A stretch of DNA of 33,969 nucleotides from a virus: IMG/VR virus record IMGVR_UViG_3300045107_000309, positions 1-33,969 of that record. The stretch is one strand, 5' to 3'. Made by a program: the position numbers and the translations under genes. Positions 5,342-13,450 of the stretch are shown piece by piece. Numbering within the stretch: the first letter of the stretch is position 1; each line of letters opens with the position of its first letter. The notes under the pieces are model-generated. The model did not search any database. It worked only from the letters and a program-made list of their open reading frames with translations, and was not told where the DNA came from.

Positions 5342-7194
5342 ATTTGTTTGAGGAAGTGCCGACTGATCTGGCCGCCAACCTGGAATGGCGGCAACGAATC
5401 CACTTCGAGTGCCAGCGTAAGTCGGGTCGGTTCCGGAAGGCGGTTCTTTGGGCCTGTGAGGAGGACCCGCTGTTCTGGATCAACGGGTTCGTGTTCCAGT
5501 ACAACCCGCTGCTGCGCGGGTCGGAAGCGGGTCCGTTCATCCTTTGGGAGTCGCAACGGCGAGCGTTGAAGGATGAGCCGGGCATTTTTGACGCGATGAA
5601 CAAGGGGTATGACCTGACGGTGCAGAAGTCGCGTGAGGAAGGGGGCTCGTACCTGGTGCTGTTGGCGTTCATGCACCGGTGGCGGTTCCGGCGTCGGCAG
5701 AAGTTTCTGTGCATCAGCCACAAAGAGGAGTTGGTGGAGAATCCGGGCGATCACGACGCGTTATTCACGAAGGTGGAGTACGTGCTGGAGAATCTGCCCA
5801 AGTGGATGCGTGGCGGGTGGGAGAAGGACAACTTCGACACGCGGCGGAAGCGGTTTTTCTTCTGCCCGGAGTCACGGGGGGTGTGGACCGGTCTGGCGAC
5901 GACGAAGAAAGTGACGATTGGGGGCCGGTACGCGGCGGTGATGCTGGACGAGTTCGCTCACATTGAGTTTGGGTCGGCGATTCGGCACCGGACGGCAGCG
6001 ACGACCCGGTGCCGCATCTTTGTATCGACGCATGCTGGGGCCGGGACGGAGTTCAACCTGCTGTGCGAGAATCCTCGGATCGCGAAGGTGGTGCTGCACT
6101 GGACGGATCATCCGCGGAAGCGGGCGGGTCTTTATCGGCTGGGCGAGGGCGGCCAGGTGGAGGTGCTGGACAAGCAGTACCAGTTCCCGCCGGATTACCG
6201 GTTTGTGACAAGTGGGGAGCCAACTGGGGGCCATATGCCGGGCGTGCGGAGCCCGTTCTATGACCTCGAATGCGAGCGGATCGGCGACCCGGCGGCCGTG
6301 GCGGAGGAGCTGGACATCAACCCCTCGGGGTCGGTAAAGCAGGCGTTCGACCCGGTTCTGATCGGCCAGTTGATGCTGCGAACGGATGATCCGTGGTGGC
6401 GTGGGGATATCGCGTTCGACCCGGAAACGGGCGTGCCGCAGGGGTTGGTCGAACAGCCGCAGGGGCGAATCAAGCTGTGGGGCGTCAAGCCGACGCATAA
6501 GGGCTTGATTCCGGGGGGGGTGTACGCCGGCGGGTGCGACATTTCCCAGGGGACTGGGGCCACGCCGTCGAGCCTGTCGATCGGGGACGTGGACCGTCGG
6601 CAAAAGGTGCTGGAACTATGCCGTTCGGACCTCGACCCTCGCGAGTTCGCGGCGTTGGTCGTCGCCATTTGCCGGGCGTTTGCGACGGTTGACGGAACGC
6701 CGGCGTTGTTGTGTTTCGAGTCGGCCGGCTCGGTGGGCGGGGCATTCGAGAAGCGTTGCATCGAGCTGCGATTTTTTCGCCTATGGGAGCGGGCGACCTC
6801 AACCAAGTTCCTATCAACTAGCGGCGTGCGACGTTACGGCTGGATGCCGACGGGGAACGAAAAGGATCTGCTGCTGTTGGAGTATCATCTAGCGTTGAAA
6901 CGGCGGGAGTATTACAATCCTTCCAAGTCGGCGCTGAAGCAGTGCTTGAACTTCCGCGTGAACAAGAGGGGCCGGATCGAGCATCCGAGGGAGGTGCCGG
7001 CTCCGGAGGGGTACGAAAGCCGGTTTGTGCATGGGGACATTGTGATGGCGGATGCGCTGTTGTGTAAGATGTTCACGCACGTGGGGGGCGCGGCCGAGCC
7101 GCTGCGTGAGACGGCGCCGGTGAACGAGTGCGACCCAATGGATTTGAACTGGCGACGGCGGTACGCCGAGCTCCAGGAAGTCGATGCGGACTAA
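5338..7194 (+). CDS. terminase large subunit (TerL), ATPase and nuclease
   Basis: A 618-residue packaging motor that translocates DNA into the prohead and cuts it. The ATPase domain shows a deviant Walker A, KSREEGGS (97-104), of the R-x-x-G-x-S type seen in TerL proteins; a Walker B with catalytic acid, VMLDEFA (201-207, D204/E205); and a coupling motif STH (230-232). The nuclease domain shows the expected three acidic positions: D401 in AGGCDISQG, E461 in LLCFESAG, and D567 in FVHGDIVMADALL. Length is normal to slightly long. The start overlaps the preceding small gene by four bases. The assignment is firm from the motif order. The packaging type (headful or cohesive ends) cannot be told without the genome ends. 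Confidence 0.9.
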   Translation: MNLFEEVPTDLAANLEWRQRIHFECQRKSGRFRKAVLWACEEDPLFWINGFVFQYNPLLRGSEAGPFILWESQRRALKDEPGIFDAMNKGYDLTVQKSREEGGSYLVLLAFMHRWRFRRRQKFLCISHKEELVENPGDHDALFTKVEYVLENLPKWMRGGWEKDNFDTRRKRFFFCPESRGVWTGLATTKKVTIGGRYAAVMLDEFAHIEFGSAIRHRTAATTRCRIFVSTHAGAGTEFNLLCENPRIAKVVLHWTDHPRKRAGLYRLGEGGQVEVLDKQYQFPPDYRFVTSGEPTGGHMPGVRSPFYDLECERIGDPAAVAEELDINPSGSVKQAFDPVLIGQLMLRTDDPWWRGDIAFDPETGVPQGLVEQPQGRIKLWGVKPTHKGLIPGGVYAGGCDISQGTGATPSSLSIGDVDRRQKVLELCRSDLDPREFAALVVAICRAFATVDGTPALLCFESAGSVGGAFEKRCIELRFFRLWERATSTKFLSTSGVRRYGWMPTGNEKDLLLLEYHLALKRREYYNPSKSALKQCLNFRVNKRGRIEHPREVPAPEGYESRFVHGDIVMADALLCKMFTHVGGAAEPLRETAPVNECDPMDLNWRRRYAELQEVDAD

Positions 7195-7200
7195 CAGTCG

Positions 7201-7215
7201 TGGGCGCAGCGCCCA
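7201..7215. repeat. TGGGCGCAGCGCCCA palindrome
   Basis: Perfect seven-base arms around a central A, between the TerL stop and the portal start. Confidence 0.85.
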
Positions 7216-7250
7216 GATGACCCTGAAGGACCGGGGGGCCTGAGCGAAGG

Positions 7251-8993
7251 ATGCCGAAGATCGACTACCAGCGGCTCGTCGAAGGCGTCCGCTCGGCGCG
7301 TCTGGTCGGCAGAGCGGATCGGGAATACCGCCTTCGGGCAATCCAGCGATTCCGCGGCCTCGATTCTCCCGTGAACCTCATCGAACAATACGTTCGCATC
7401 GTCACCCGGGCGCTGGTCGCCAAAGAGCCGCGCATTCATCTTTCGAGCTTCAACCCGGCGTACACGTCGCAGGCGCACACGGCCCAGGCCTGGTACAACC
7501 AGGAAGTTCAGAAGCAAGAGCTAGCCCGCGTCTTTCAGCGGTGCGTGTACGACGCCTTCATCAAGCTTGGCGTTTGCAAGGTGGCGCTGGCCACGCCCGG
7601 GGATCTTGCGACGCGGGGTTATGCGGCCGAGATTGCGGAGCCGCTGTGCTCCTACGTCAGCTTCGATGACTTCGTTTACGACTCACGAACGACGGACCTG
7701 TACACGGGGACGTTCGTCGGCCACCGCTTCCGGCTGCCGCTGGAAGTGGTTCGCAACATGAAGATGTACGGGCCTGATCGCAAGACGCTCCAACCGGCGA
7801 CGGACGGCCGATTCAATCAGGAAGGCGACTTGCGAGCCTCGGCCCTGCAACTGGAGCCCTACTACAAGGACTTCGAGGACTGGGTGGAACTGTGGGAACT
7901 GTACCTTCCGAGGCATGGGGTTGTCGTCACCCTCGCCGATGAGCAGCTGGCGGGCGTGAGCCTGGGCGGCAGCGGCGATCCGCTTCGAGTGCAGAAGTGG
8001 CTTGGGCCGGCATGCGGTCCCTACGTCTATTGGCGGTTCAACCCGGTCCCCGATCAGGCGCTCCCCAACGGAACCCTCACGTCGTTGTTGATCCTGGACG
8101 AAGACCTCAACGAGCTTTACCGCAAGCTCATTCGCCAGGCCAAGCGGCAGAAGTCGAACACGCTCGTGGACGCCAACAACGACAAGGACAACAAAACGTA
8201 CAAGGCCGCGCAGGATGGCGACCTGGTTCCCGTCGGCAACCCGGCCGCATTCAGCCAGGTCGAGCGTGGCGGCCCGAACAAGATCAACAACGCCTTCGCG
8301 ATGGAACTTCGTGACATCTTCAACCGGCTGGGCGGCAACCTCGAAACGCTCGGCGGCGTGTCGCCGCAGGCGAAGACGCTCGGCCAGGAACGGTTGCTCA
8401 ATCAGAATTCGAGCGCGACGTTGGCGGATATGCAAAACGAGGTGAACTCGAGCGCGGCGAAGGTGTGCCGCAACATGCTTTGGTACTACTGGTATCACCC
8501 CACCAAAGCGATGCAGAGCAGCTACACCGTGCCGGGCACGCCGATCTCGGCGCCGCTCACACTCTCGGCCCAACAACGGCATTCGATCAGGTTTGAAGAC
8601 CTCGACTTGAAGCTGGACCCGTACTCGATGCCGTACCGCGATCCGGCCCAGATTCTCGACACGCTGGTAACGGCGATCGTGCAAGTGTTCCTGCCGATGG
8701 GGCCGATGCTGAGGCAGGCCGGGGTGACGATCGACCTGGAGCGGCTGGCCCAAATGTTCGGCGAGCTTCAGGATATGCCGGAGTTCGCCGAGATTCTCCA
8801 GACGGCCGGCCCGTCGATCACGGGGAGCCAGGACGACTTCGACCAGGCGCCCGGGCCTGGCGGGGCGAGACAGAGCGAGCGAATCAATCGCAGCGAGGCC
8901 ACGCAGCCGGGCCAGGACGGCGCGATTCGGCAGGCGCTCCTCGGACAAGACGCCGGCGGGGCGCAGAGCTACAGTGCAGGAGCAATGGCATGA
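7251..8993 (+). CDS. portal protein
   Basis: A 580-residue protein directly after TerL. It starts at ATG 7251 with GCGAAGG just before it. The N-terminal third (NLIEQYVRIVTRALVAKEPRI) and the mixed alpha/beta core with IPD-like decision points (GPYVYWRFNPVPDQALPNG) resemble portals of short-tailed phages. The segment around residues 360-390 (LGGNLETLGGVSPQAKTLGQERLLNQNSSATLADMQ) matches the helical stem/tunnel-loop region, where portals typically have a G-x-S-x-x-A-x-T pattern. The tail is Gln/Ala/Gly-rich. The portal forms the dodecameric DNA gate at one capsid vertex. Position and length support the call; no enzymatic residues are expected. A long antisense frame over it is a shadow. Confidence 0.8.
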   Translation: MPKIDYQRLVEGVRSARLVGRADREYRLRAIQRFRGLDSPVNLIEQYVRIVTRALVAKEPRIHLSSFNPAYTSQAHTAQAWYNQEVQKQELARVFQRCVYDAFIKLGVCKVALATPGDLATRGYAAEIAEPLCSYVSFDDFVYDSRTTDLYTGTFVGHRFRLPLEVVRNMKMYGPDRKTLQPATDGRFNQEGDLRASALQLEPYYKDFEDWVELWELYLPRHGVVVTLADEQLAGVSLGGSGDPLRVQKWLGPACGPYVYWRFNPVPDQALPNGTLTSLLILDEDLNELYRKLIRQAKRQKSNTLVDANNDKDNKTYKAAQDGDLVPVGNPAAFSQVERGGPNKINNAFAMELRDIFNRLGGNLETLGGVSPQAKTLGQERLLNQNSSATLADMQNEVNSSAAKVCRNMLWYYWYHPTKAMQSSYTVPGTPISAPLTLSAQQRHSIRFEDLDLKLDPYSMPYRDPAQILDTLVTAIVQVFLPMGPMLRQAGVTIDLERLAQMFGELQDMPEFAEILQTAGPSITGSQDDFDQAPGPGGARQSERINRSEATQPGQDGAIRQALLGQDAGGAQSYSAGAMA

Positions 8994-9334
8994 AAATGTA
9001 CGACGGCATGAAGCTGGACGGCGAGAAGTGGGTATTTCTGCTCGACGGCAAAGAGGTCACGGAAGAGGAGTACCGTCGCCGCTATCCGTTGCCTGAGTCT
9101 CGGCCCGGGGATATAGTGGGCGGAACGCCGACTCGCGGTTGGCCGATCCGATCGACGGCGCTCGCTGTTCATCCGGAGCAGGTGGACGAGGCGAACGCTC
9201 GCAACAAGCAGGCCGGCATTAATGTCCGATATGAACCGGGAACCGGGGTGGCGATCATTCCCGACCGGCAGGAGCGCCGCAAGCTCCTCAAGGAAGAACG
9301 AGTCGTGGACCGCGACAGTTATACCGGCTATTGA
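8990..9334 (+). CDS. hypothetical head protein (114 aa)
   Basis: It overlaps the portal stop as ATGA, so it is translationally coupled. The N-terminus is a small beta unit (MKMYDGMKLDGEKWVFLLDGKEVTEEEYRRRYP). The C-terminal half has the pattern EANARNKQAGINVRYEPGTGVAIIPDRQERRKLLKEERVVDRDSYTGY, which I associate with small conserved proteins next to portal genes in other phages: asparagine-rich helix, hairpin, then a basic segment and VDRDSYxGY. The role is unproven; it could be a portal-associated or scaffolding accessory protein. Confidence 0.65.
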   Translation: MKMYDGMKLDGEKWVFLLDGKEVTEEEYRRRYPLPESRPGDIVGGTPTRGWPIRSTALAVHPEQVDEANARNKQAGINVRYEPGTGVAIIPDRQERRKLLKEERVVDRDSYTGY

Positions 9335-9362
9335 CGTGGGCGCGGCCGAGTGAGACGGACGC

Positions 9363-9569
9363 ATGGATCGCGCACAAAGGCTTCTTGGTTGCCTTCGCGT
9401 GCGGCAGGTGTACAACCGCGAGGTCGCCGAGTTCTTCGCCGACCGGCTCAGGGAGCCGGAGCTGCCTGAGAAATTCGCCGAGATTTGCCGGCGCGAGCTG
9501 GACAGTCTCGATGTCCAGGCCTGGTGGCTGGAGGGGGCAATCCTCGAACTGACACGGAGGTTAGAGTGA
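9363..9569 (+). CDS. small hypothetical protein (68 aa)
   Basis: ATG 9363 is the first start after an in-frame TGA at 9351. The ribosome binding site is weak. The product is wholly helical and charged (REVAEFFADRLREPELPEKFAEICRRELDSLDVQAWWLEGAILELTRRLE). Its stop overlaps the next gene's start as GTGA. It is probably real because of this coupling. Function unknown. Confidence 0.55.
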   Translation: MDRAQRLLGCLRVRQVYNREVAEFFADRLREPELPEKFAEICRRELDSLDVQAWWLEGAILELTRRLE

Positions 9570-10015
9570 GCGCCGTCCTCAATGTCATCAACAGCTTCAC
9601 CGTCACCATCAACGGCCAGACCTTCAGCGGCAGCCAGGGCGTCGCCGGCGCGGCCCCGACTGACCCGCTGCAAATCACGCTGCTTGGCGAGTGCGTCTAC
9701 CAAGCGAACCAGCTTGCCACCGCCGACGCCGACATCGCCTGGCAGTCGGCCGATGATGAGCCCGCGGTGATCTCGTACCTGTTCTTTTGGTGCGACCAGC
9801 CGATGTTCCTCCAGCTCCTCACGGCTGGCGGCCAGTTTGTTGTTCTCGTCCCGGCGTTCACGCCGATGATCCTGCCCGCGGGCTCGATTCTGGTCAACGC
9901 CAGCACGGCGGCGCTCGACGGCACGGCAACGCCGACCGTCGTGCCGCTCACCAAGGCGGTCGTTTGCAACCGTTCGGGCAACACGGGCAATTACCTGCTC
10001 GCCGTCTTTGAGTAG
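9566..10015 (+). CDS. hypothetical virion structural protein (149 aa)
   Basis: I place the start at GTG 9566, nine bases after GGAGG and overlapping the preceding stop as GTGA. An ATG at 9485 would extend it through the previous gene and is less likely. The product has alternating beta-strand patterns throughout (SFTVTINGQTF, QFVVLVPAFTPMILPAGSILVNA) and few charges, like small decoration or head-fibre proteins. No enzymatic motif and no signal peptide. Family not recognised. Confidence 0.65.
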   Translation: MSAVLNVINSFTVTINGQTFSGSQGVAGAAPTDPLQITLLGECVYQANQLATADADIAWQSADDEPAVISYLFFWCDQPMFLQLLTAGGQFVVLVPAFTPMILPAGSILVNASTAALDGTATPTVVPLTKAVVCNRSGNTGNYLLAVFE

Positions 10016-10018
10016 TCC

Positions 10019-10399
10019 ATGTCCTGGCAGACGAAATGGAAGGTCCCGAAAGGCCGGCGTTCTCGCAAGGCGCCGAGGCGGCGGCGGGCGTTCCAGCATG
10101 CCGCCGACTATGACGGCATGCCGGATGGCTGCTTGCCTGACCTGTTCGGCATCCCGCTCAAGTCGATGGCCCGTCCGACTGAAACCGAGAAGGCGGCCCG
10201 GTGCGTCCTCTACGCCGCGCGCTATGCGGCCATCGAAGAGAACCGGCGGCGCTGTCATGGGATCAACTCGACGGACGACCTTTTCAACCCGCCGCTTACC
10301 CCGGCCGATGTTGACGCGGTGACGGAAGAACAAATTGCCGATTTTCTGGCTTGCCGAGCAGGCCGAGGGTCGATAGATCAATCAACCGTTAAAAGGTGA
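10019..10399 (+). CDS. hypothetical basic protein (126 aa)
   Basis: It starts at ATG 10019, three bases after the previous stop; the ribosome binding site is weak, so coupling is likely. The first 25 residues are highly basic (KWKVPKGRRSRKAPRRRRAF), which suggests nucleic-acid contact. The rest is acidic and helical. It is the last gene before the 440-bp gap, and a strong hairpin begins at its stop codon. Function unknown. Confidence 0.6.
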   Translation: MSWQTKWKVPKGRRSRKAPRRRRAFQHAADYDGMPDGCLPDLFGIPLKSMARPTETEKAARCVLYAARYAAIEENRRRCHGINSTDDLFNPPLTPADVDAVTEEQIADFLACRAGRGSIDQSTVKR

Positions 10400-10427
10400 A
10401 GGCCGCTGGATGAGAACCAGCGGCCTT
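10399..10427 (+). terminator. strong hairpin at the end of the packaging/portal block
   Basis: AAGGCCGCTGG (10399-10409) pairs perfectly with CCAGCGGCCTT (10417-10427) over a seven-base loop, directly at the stop codon of the 126-residue gene. No T-run follows, so it is a weak intrinsic terminator by E. coli rules, or an RNA-end protecting hairpin. Confidence 0.55.
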
Positions 10428-10628
10428 CGGGTGTGCTTCCTGCACCAAACCAGAGCAGCAAGCATATCCTAACTCGCCGGCGTAGGCGGGGCAATACCTA
10501 GACCGGAAAATTTCCGAAAAAACGGCTAGGGCCACTGCCGGGGCGCTGCGGCGCGAGTGTGGCGATTACCCAGGCCGACAGGCGCCAAAGCAGGGGCAGA
10601 GTCGGCGGAAGTCCCCCGCCCGGCCTGG

Positions 10629-10649
10629 CTCTGGGCGCTGCGCCCAGAG
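10629..10649. repeat. GGGCGCTGCGCCC palindrome with ten-base arms
   Basis: Arms CTCTGGGCGC and GCGCCCAGAG are perfect around a central T. Confidence 0.85.
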
Positions 10650-10764
10650 GGTCCGCGAGGAACCCGGCAGTGGGGCCGGCATGGGGCCATGAGGCCGTTG
10701 CGGTGGACCTTAAATTAAACAGCGGGGCCAGGCCGGGGCTGCGCGCGTGTAGGTGTGACACCAC

Positions 10765-10802
10765 TTGACAGCTGCCGGGCACGCCTTGTAGATTACCCGG
10801 CA
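10765..10802 (+). promoter_or_regulatory. sigma-70-type promoter with overlapping inverted repeat
   Basis: TTGACA (10765-10770) is a consensus -35. TAGATT (10789-10794) lies 18 bases downstream as -10. TGCCGGG (10773-10779) and CCCGGCA (10796-10802) are perfect inverted arms that enclose the -10, a typical operator position. The transcript would start about 40 bases before the scaffold gene ATG. Confidence 0.6.
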
Positions 10803-10840
10803 AGCAATGGATTGTCCTCTCTCCCCCGGGACGGACCCCT

Positions 10841-11890
10841 ATGGCTGAGCCAGCCGCCTCCACGCCCGCTACGCCGACGGGATTCGAGCTTTACGACCCG
10901 ACCACTGACCCGGCGGTTAAAGCGTCGAACGATCACACAGCGGCCGGGCTGGCGGCTGCCACGAAGCCTCCCCTGGCGACGGGCCAAGCGCCGCCAGCTG
11001 CCCCCAGCGCTGCAACGGAGTCGGCGACGCCTGCCAAGCCGAAGCACTCCCCCATTCTCGTCAGCCGAGCCAAGCGATTCGGGTTCACGGAAGAAGAGGT
11101 GAATGACCTCTCGCCGGACGAATTGAAGGAGCTGCTGCGGGATACCGCGGTCGCCGCCCTGGTCGATCGGGCTGCTCCCGAACCGGACGTGTCAGTTCCA
11201 AGCCACGCGGCTGCTCCCGAACCGGCGGCCGCCCCGCCGATTGCCGAGGCTCCTGCGGGAGACGATGAGCTGGTGAAGGCCCTGAAGGAGGACGTTGACC
11301 CGGCAGTCGCCGACGCGATCGCCGCCTTTATCAACAAGAAGTTGCAGGGCCACGGTGAGCGGCTCGGTAAAGTGGAAGAGGCCACGAAGTACGCCTTAAG
11401 CTTTGTCGAGAGCAAACGAGCGGAAGAGAGCGACAACCAAATCGACCAGGGATTCAGCGACCTCGGGGCCGGCTTCGAGAAGGTGTTCGGGGCTGGCAAC
11501 GCCCAAACGCTGGACCGCAACTCGCCAGCCTTCAAGCGCCGAGTGGCCATTGTCCGCGAGCTGCGCGCGAACCCGCCGAAGGATGGGAACATCCGCAAGG
11601 CGATTGCCGAGCTGGGCAAGAAGCACTTCGGCGATCTGGCGGCCGGCGCGCCGTCTGGCGCGCCGTCGCCGGCTTCCGACGAGCGGCCGCGCAAGCAACC
11701 TCGGGCGTCCAACGGCCGATTCAGCGAGCAGGATTACCAGGACGCGACGATGGCGGTGCCGACCAGCCGTCTACCGGCCGAAGAGCCGGCCGGGCGAGAG
11801 AAAGCGATCAAGACGGTCAGGGAGATTCAGTCCCGGAACGGGCGGGTCTCCGACGACGACATCAATCAGGGCGAAGACAAGTTCCTGTAG
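10841..11890 (+). CDS. scaffolding protein (predicted)
   Basis: A 349-residue protein, ATG 10841. Residues 1-70 are Ala/Pro/Thr-rich and disordered. A helix-forming segment (SRAKRFGFTEEEVNDLSPDELKELL) follows, then a second Ala/Pro linker (about 107-140), then a long charged helical region (about 145-250) and a basic, polar C-terminus (RPRKQPRASNGRFSEQDYQD). There are no cysteines and no catalytic motif. Scaffolds guide prohead assembly and are highly helical, charged and poorly conserved, and are usually encoded directly before the capsid gene, as here. The call rests on composition and position. Confidence 0.7.
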   Translation: MAEPAASTPATPTGFELYDPTTDPAVKASNDHTAAGLAAATKPPLATGQAPPAAPSAATESATPAKPKHSPILVSRAKRFGFTEEEVNDLSPDELKELLRDTAVAALVDRAAPEPDVSVPSHAAAPEPAAAPPIAEAPAGDDELVKALKEDVDPAVADAIAAFINKKLQGHGERLGKVEEATKYALSFVESKRAEESDNQIDQGFSDLGAGFEKVFGAGNAQTLDRNSPAFKRRVAIVRELRANPPKDGNIRKAIAELGKKHFGDLAAGAPSGAPSPASDERPRKQPRASNGRFSEQDYQDATMAVPTSRLPAEEPAGREKAIKTVREIQSRNGRVSDDDINQGEDKFL

Positions 11891-11897
11891 GAGCCCA

Positions 11898-11915
11898 AGG
11901 CTCCGGGCGGAGCCT
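11898..11915 (+). other. stem-loop between scaffold and capsid genes
   Basis: AGGCTCC (11898-11904) and GGAGCCT (11909-11915) pair perfectly over a four-base loop. It may protect the capsid mRNA or modulate read-through. No T-run follows. Confidence 0.5.
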
Positions 11916-11966
11916 GGAGCCTCGTGAACGCGGGGGGCGTGTCCGGGGGGCTGTGAGAGGATTCCT

Positions 11967-13007
11967 GTGGAACCAACGGTAGCCACGCAGCTCCACGATC
12001 TTGTCAACGCGACCCTTCGTGATCTCGGCAAGCCGAATTTCACCGAAATCGCGACCGATACGCAGGAGCATATCGCTTGGCACAATCTGCTCCAGAAGAA
12101 CCGTGTCGAGATGCAGAGCGGGGTTGGCGTTCAGTGGGACGTGATGGTAAATCACTCCCAAAGCGCCAGCAACACCGGGTTTGGCGGCCGCGACAACGTG
12201 GATATCGTGGACACGTTGACCCAGGCGACGGCCGACTGGCGCGGGACGGTCGTGAACTGGGCCTTCCTGGGACCGGAAATCGACATGAACGCCGAACCGG
12301 CCCGCATCGTGGACCTGGTTCGGCAACGGGAAGGCGCGGCCATGATCGCGATGGCCGAGCGCATGGAGAACAACTTCTGGGGACCGCCGGTTGACGTTTC
12401 CGACCAGGTGACCCCTTGGGGCCTGAAGACCTGGATCGTGAAGAACGCCACCGAGGGCTTCAACGGCGGCGCTCCTGCCGGCTACACGACGATCGGCCTG
12501 AACCCGACGACCTTCCCGCGGTGGAAGAACTGGACTGCCTCCTACTCGGAGGTGACGCCCGACGACTTGTTGGCCCGCTGGTCGAAGGCGGCCACGTTCA
12601 CGAAGTTCAAGCCGGCCGTCAAGCTGCCGACCTTCCACACCGGCGACCAGTTCGGCTACTACACGAACTACGGCGTGTACGGCCCGCTTGAGCAGCAACT
12701 GCGTGCTCAGAACGAGAACCTGGGGCCGGACGTGGCCAAGTTCGACGGCGAGGTCATGTTTCGCCGCGTGCCGGTGACGTGGGTTCCCAAGCTCGAAGCC
12801 GACTCGACGAACCCTGTTTACGGCATCAACTGGGGCTCGTTCAAAACGATCTACCTGCGGAACTGGTGGCTGCGCCGGACTCGCGTGCCGATTTACCCGG
12901 GCCAGCACACGATGAACGCCACCTTCCTGGATTGCATTTACCAGTGGGTGCCGAAGAACCGGCGATGCCACTTCGTTATCTCCAACGGAGTCTCGGAGCC
13001 AGCGTAG
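11967..13007 (+). CDS. major capsid protein
   Basis: A 346-residue protein starting at GTG 11967 after GAGAGG. It has an N-terminal helical segment (VATQLHDLVNATLRDLG), an extended E-loop-like part (QWDVMVNHSQSASNTGFGG), and a helical spine (RIVDLVRQREGAAMIAMAERMENNFWG) typical of HK97-fold capsids. The C-terminal half contains FDGEVMFRRVPVTWVPKLEADSTNPVYGINWG, a pattern I know from podophage-like major capsid proteins, with a beta-hairpin and the final P-domain strands. It assembles the icosahedral shell around the scaffold. Position after the scaffold and before small accessory head genes agrees. It is of moderate size with no visible prohead protease site. Confidence 0.8.
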   Translation: MEPTVATQLHDLVNATLRDLGKPNFTEIATDTQEHIAWHNLLQKNRVEMQSGVGVQWDVMVNHSQSASNTGFGGRDNVDIVDTLTQATADWRGTVVNWAFLGPEIDMNAEPARIVDLVRQREGAAMIAMAERMENNFWGPPVDVSDQVTPWGLKTWIVKNATEGFNGGAPAGYTTIGLNPTTFPRWKNWTASYSEVTPDDLLARWSKAATFTKFKPAVKLPTFHTGDQFGYYTNYGVYGPLEQQLRAQNENLGPDVAKFDGEVMFRRVPVTWVPKLEADSTNPVYGINWGSFKTIYLRNWWLRRTRVPIYPGQHTMNATFLDCIYQWVPKNRRCHFVISNGVSEPA

Positions 13008-13012
13008 TGAAC

Positions 13013-13039
13013 CCGCTCTGGGCGCAGCGCCCAGAGCGG
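13013..13039. repeat. palindrome with 13-base perfect arms around GGGCGCAGCGCCC
   Basis: CCGCTCTGGGCGC (13013-13025) and GCGCCCAGAGCGG (13027-13039) flank a single A. It is the longest version of the interspersed palindrome and lies just after the capsid stop, where it could act as terminator or RNA-protecting hairpin. Confidence 0.9.
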
Positions 13040-13067
13040 CCTTGAAACGAGGAGGGAGGCTGAGCGG

Positions 13068-13415
13068 ATGGCGGTGCAAGAAGTCAAACATGGTCCTCGC
13101 GGCGGCAAGAGCGCCAACCTCTCGCCGCTGATGGCGGCCCTTAACTCGGCCACCGATGGCGAAGTTGTCAATGCCTGCCCCTTCGGCTGCGAAACCGAAG
13201 ACCTCAGCGACAAGGGGCACTGCCGGCACCTGATCGGATTCACCTTGCCGCAGGACGCCGGCCGCTTTGAGGTGCTGGAGCCGCCGGATGAGAACGGCTC
13301 GCGCCGGGTGAACGGCCGGAAGATCGAAAAGGTGCGGCCCGGCGACAAGCTGATGCGGGTGACGATCTGCCACCGCGTTTACCGGAAGTCGCCGGACGAC
13401 GCGAAGCCGGAATAG
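13068..13415 (+). CDS. small Cys/His protein after capsid (115 aa)
   Basis: ATG 13068, downstream of GAGGAGGGAGG. A Cys37-x3-Cys41 pair and Cys52/His51/His54 (ACPFGCETEDLSDKGHCRHLIGF) could bind a metal ion. The remaining sequence is beta-rich with a basic hinge (NGRKIEKVRPGDKLMRVTICHRVYRK). Position after the capsid suggests a decoration or head-completion protein. Family not recognised. Confidence 0.6.
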   Translation: MAVQEVKHGPRGGKSANLSPLMAALNSATDGEVVNACPFGCETEDLSDKGHCRHLIGFTLPQDAGRFEVLEPPDENGSRRVNGRKIEKVRPGDKLMRVTICHRVYRKSPDDAKPE

Positions 13416-13450
13416 GGAACTCACTCACACGGGGGGGGCGGGAGAAACGG

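Larger units (their letters stand above)
10400..10840. other. 440-bp intergenic region before the scaffold gene
   Basis: It contains the hairpin above, a perfect CTCTGGGCGC-type palindrome (10629-10649) and a promoter with overlapping inverted repeat (10765-10802). Short frames here run through the palindrome and look spurious. I see no tRNA or other RNA gene. Confidence 0.6.

Noticed and set aside
4017-5723. Minus-strand 568-residue open frame across the terminase start
   Set aside because: Extremely Pro/Ser-rich, antisense to the zinc-finger protein and TerL; a composition artefact. Only its last 64 codons are kept as a tentative gene.
8969-10381. Minus-strand 470-residue frame
   Set aside because: Antisense to four coupled plus-strand genes; Arg-rich shadow typical of high G+C DNA.
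10559-10768. Plus-strand 69-residue frame in the gap before the scaffold
   Set aside because: It runs through the palindrome and the promoter, with no ribosome binding site.
11862-13424. Minus-strand 520-residue frame
   Set aside because: Antisense to the capsid gene and the following gene; no start context or recognisable domain.
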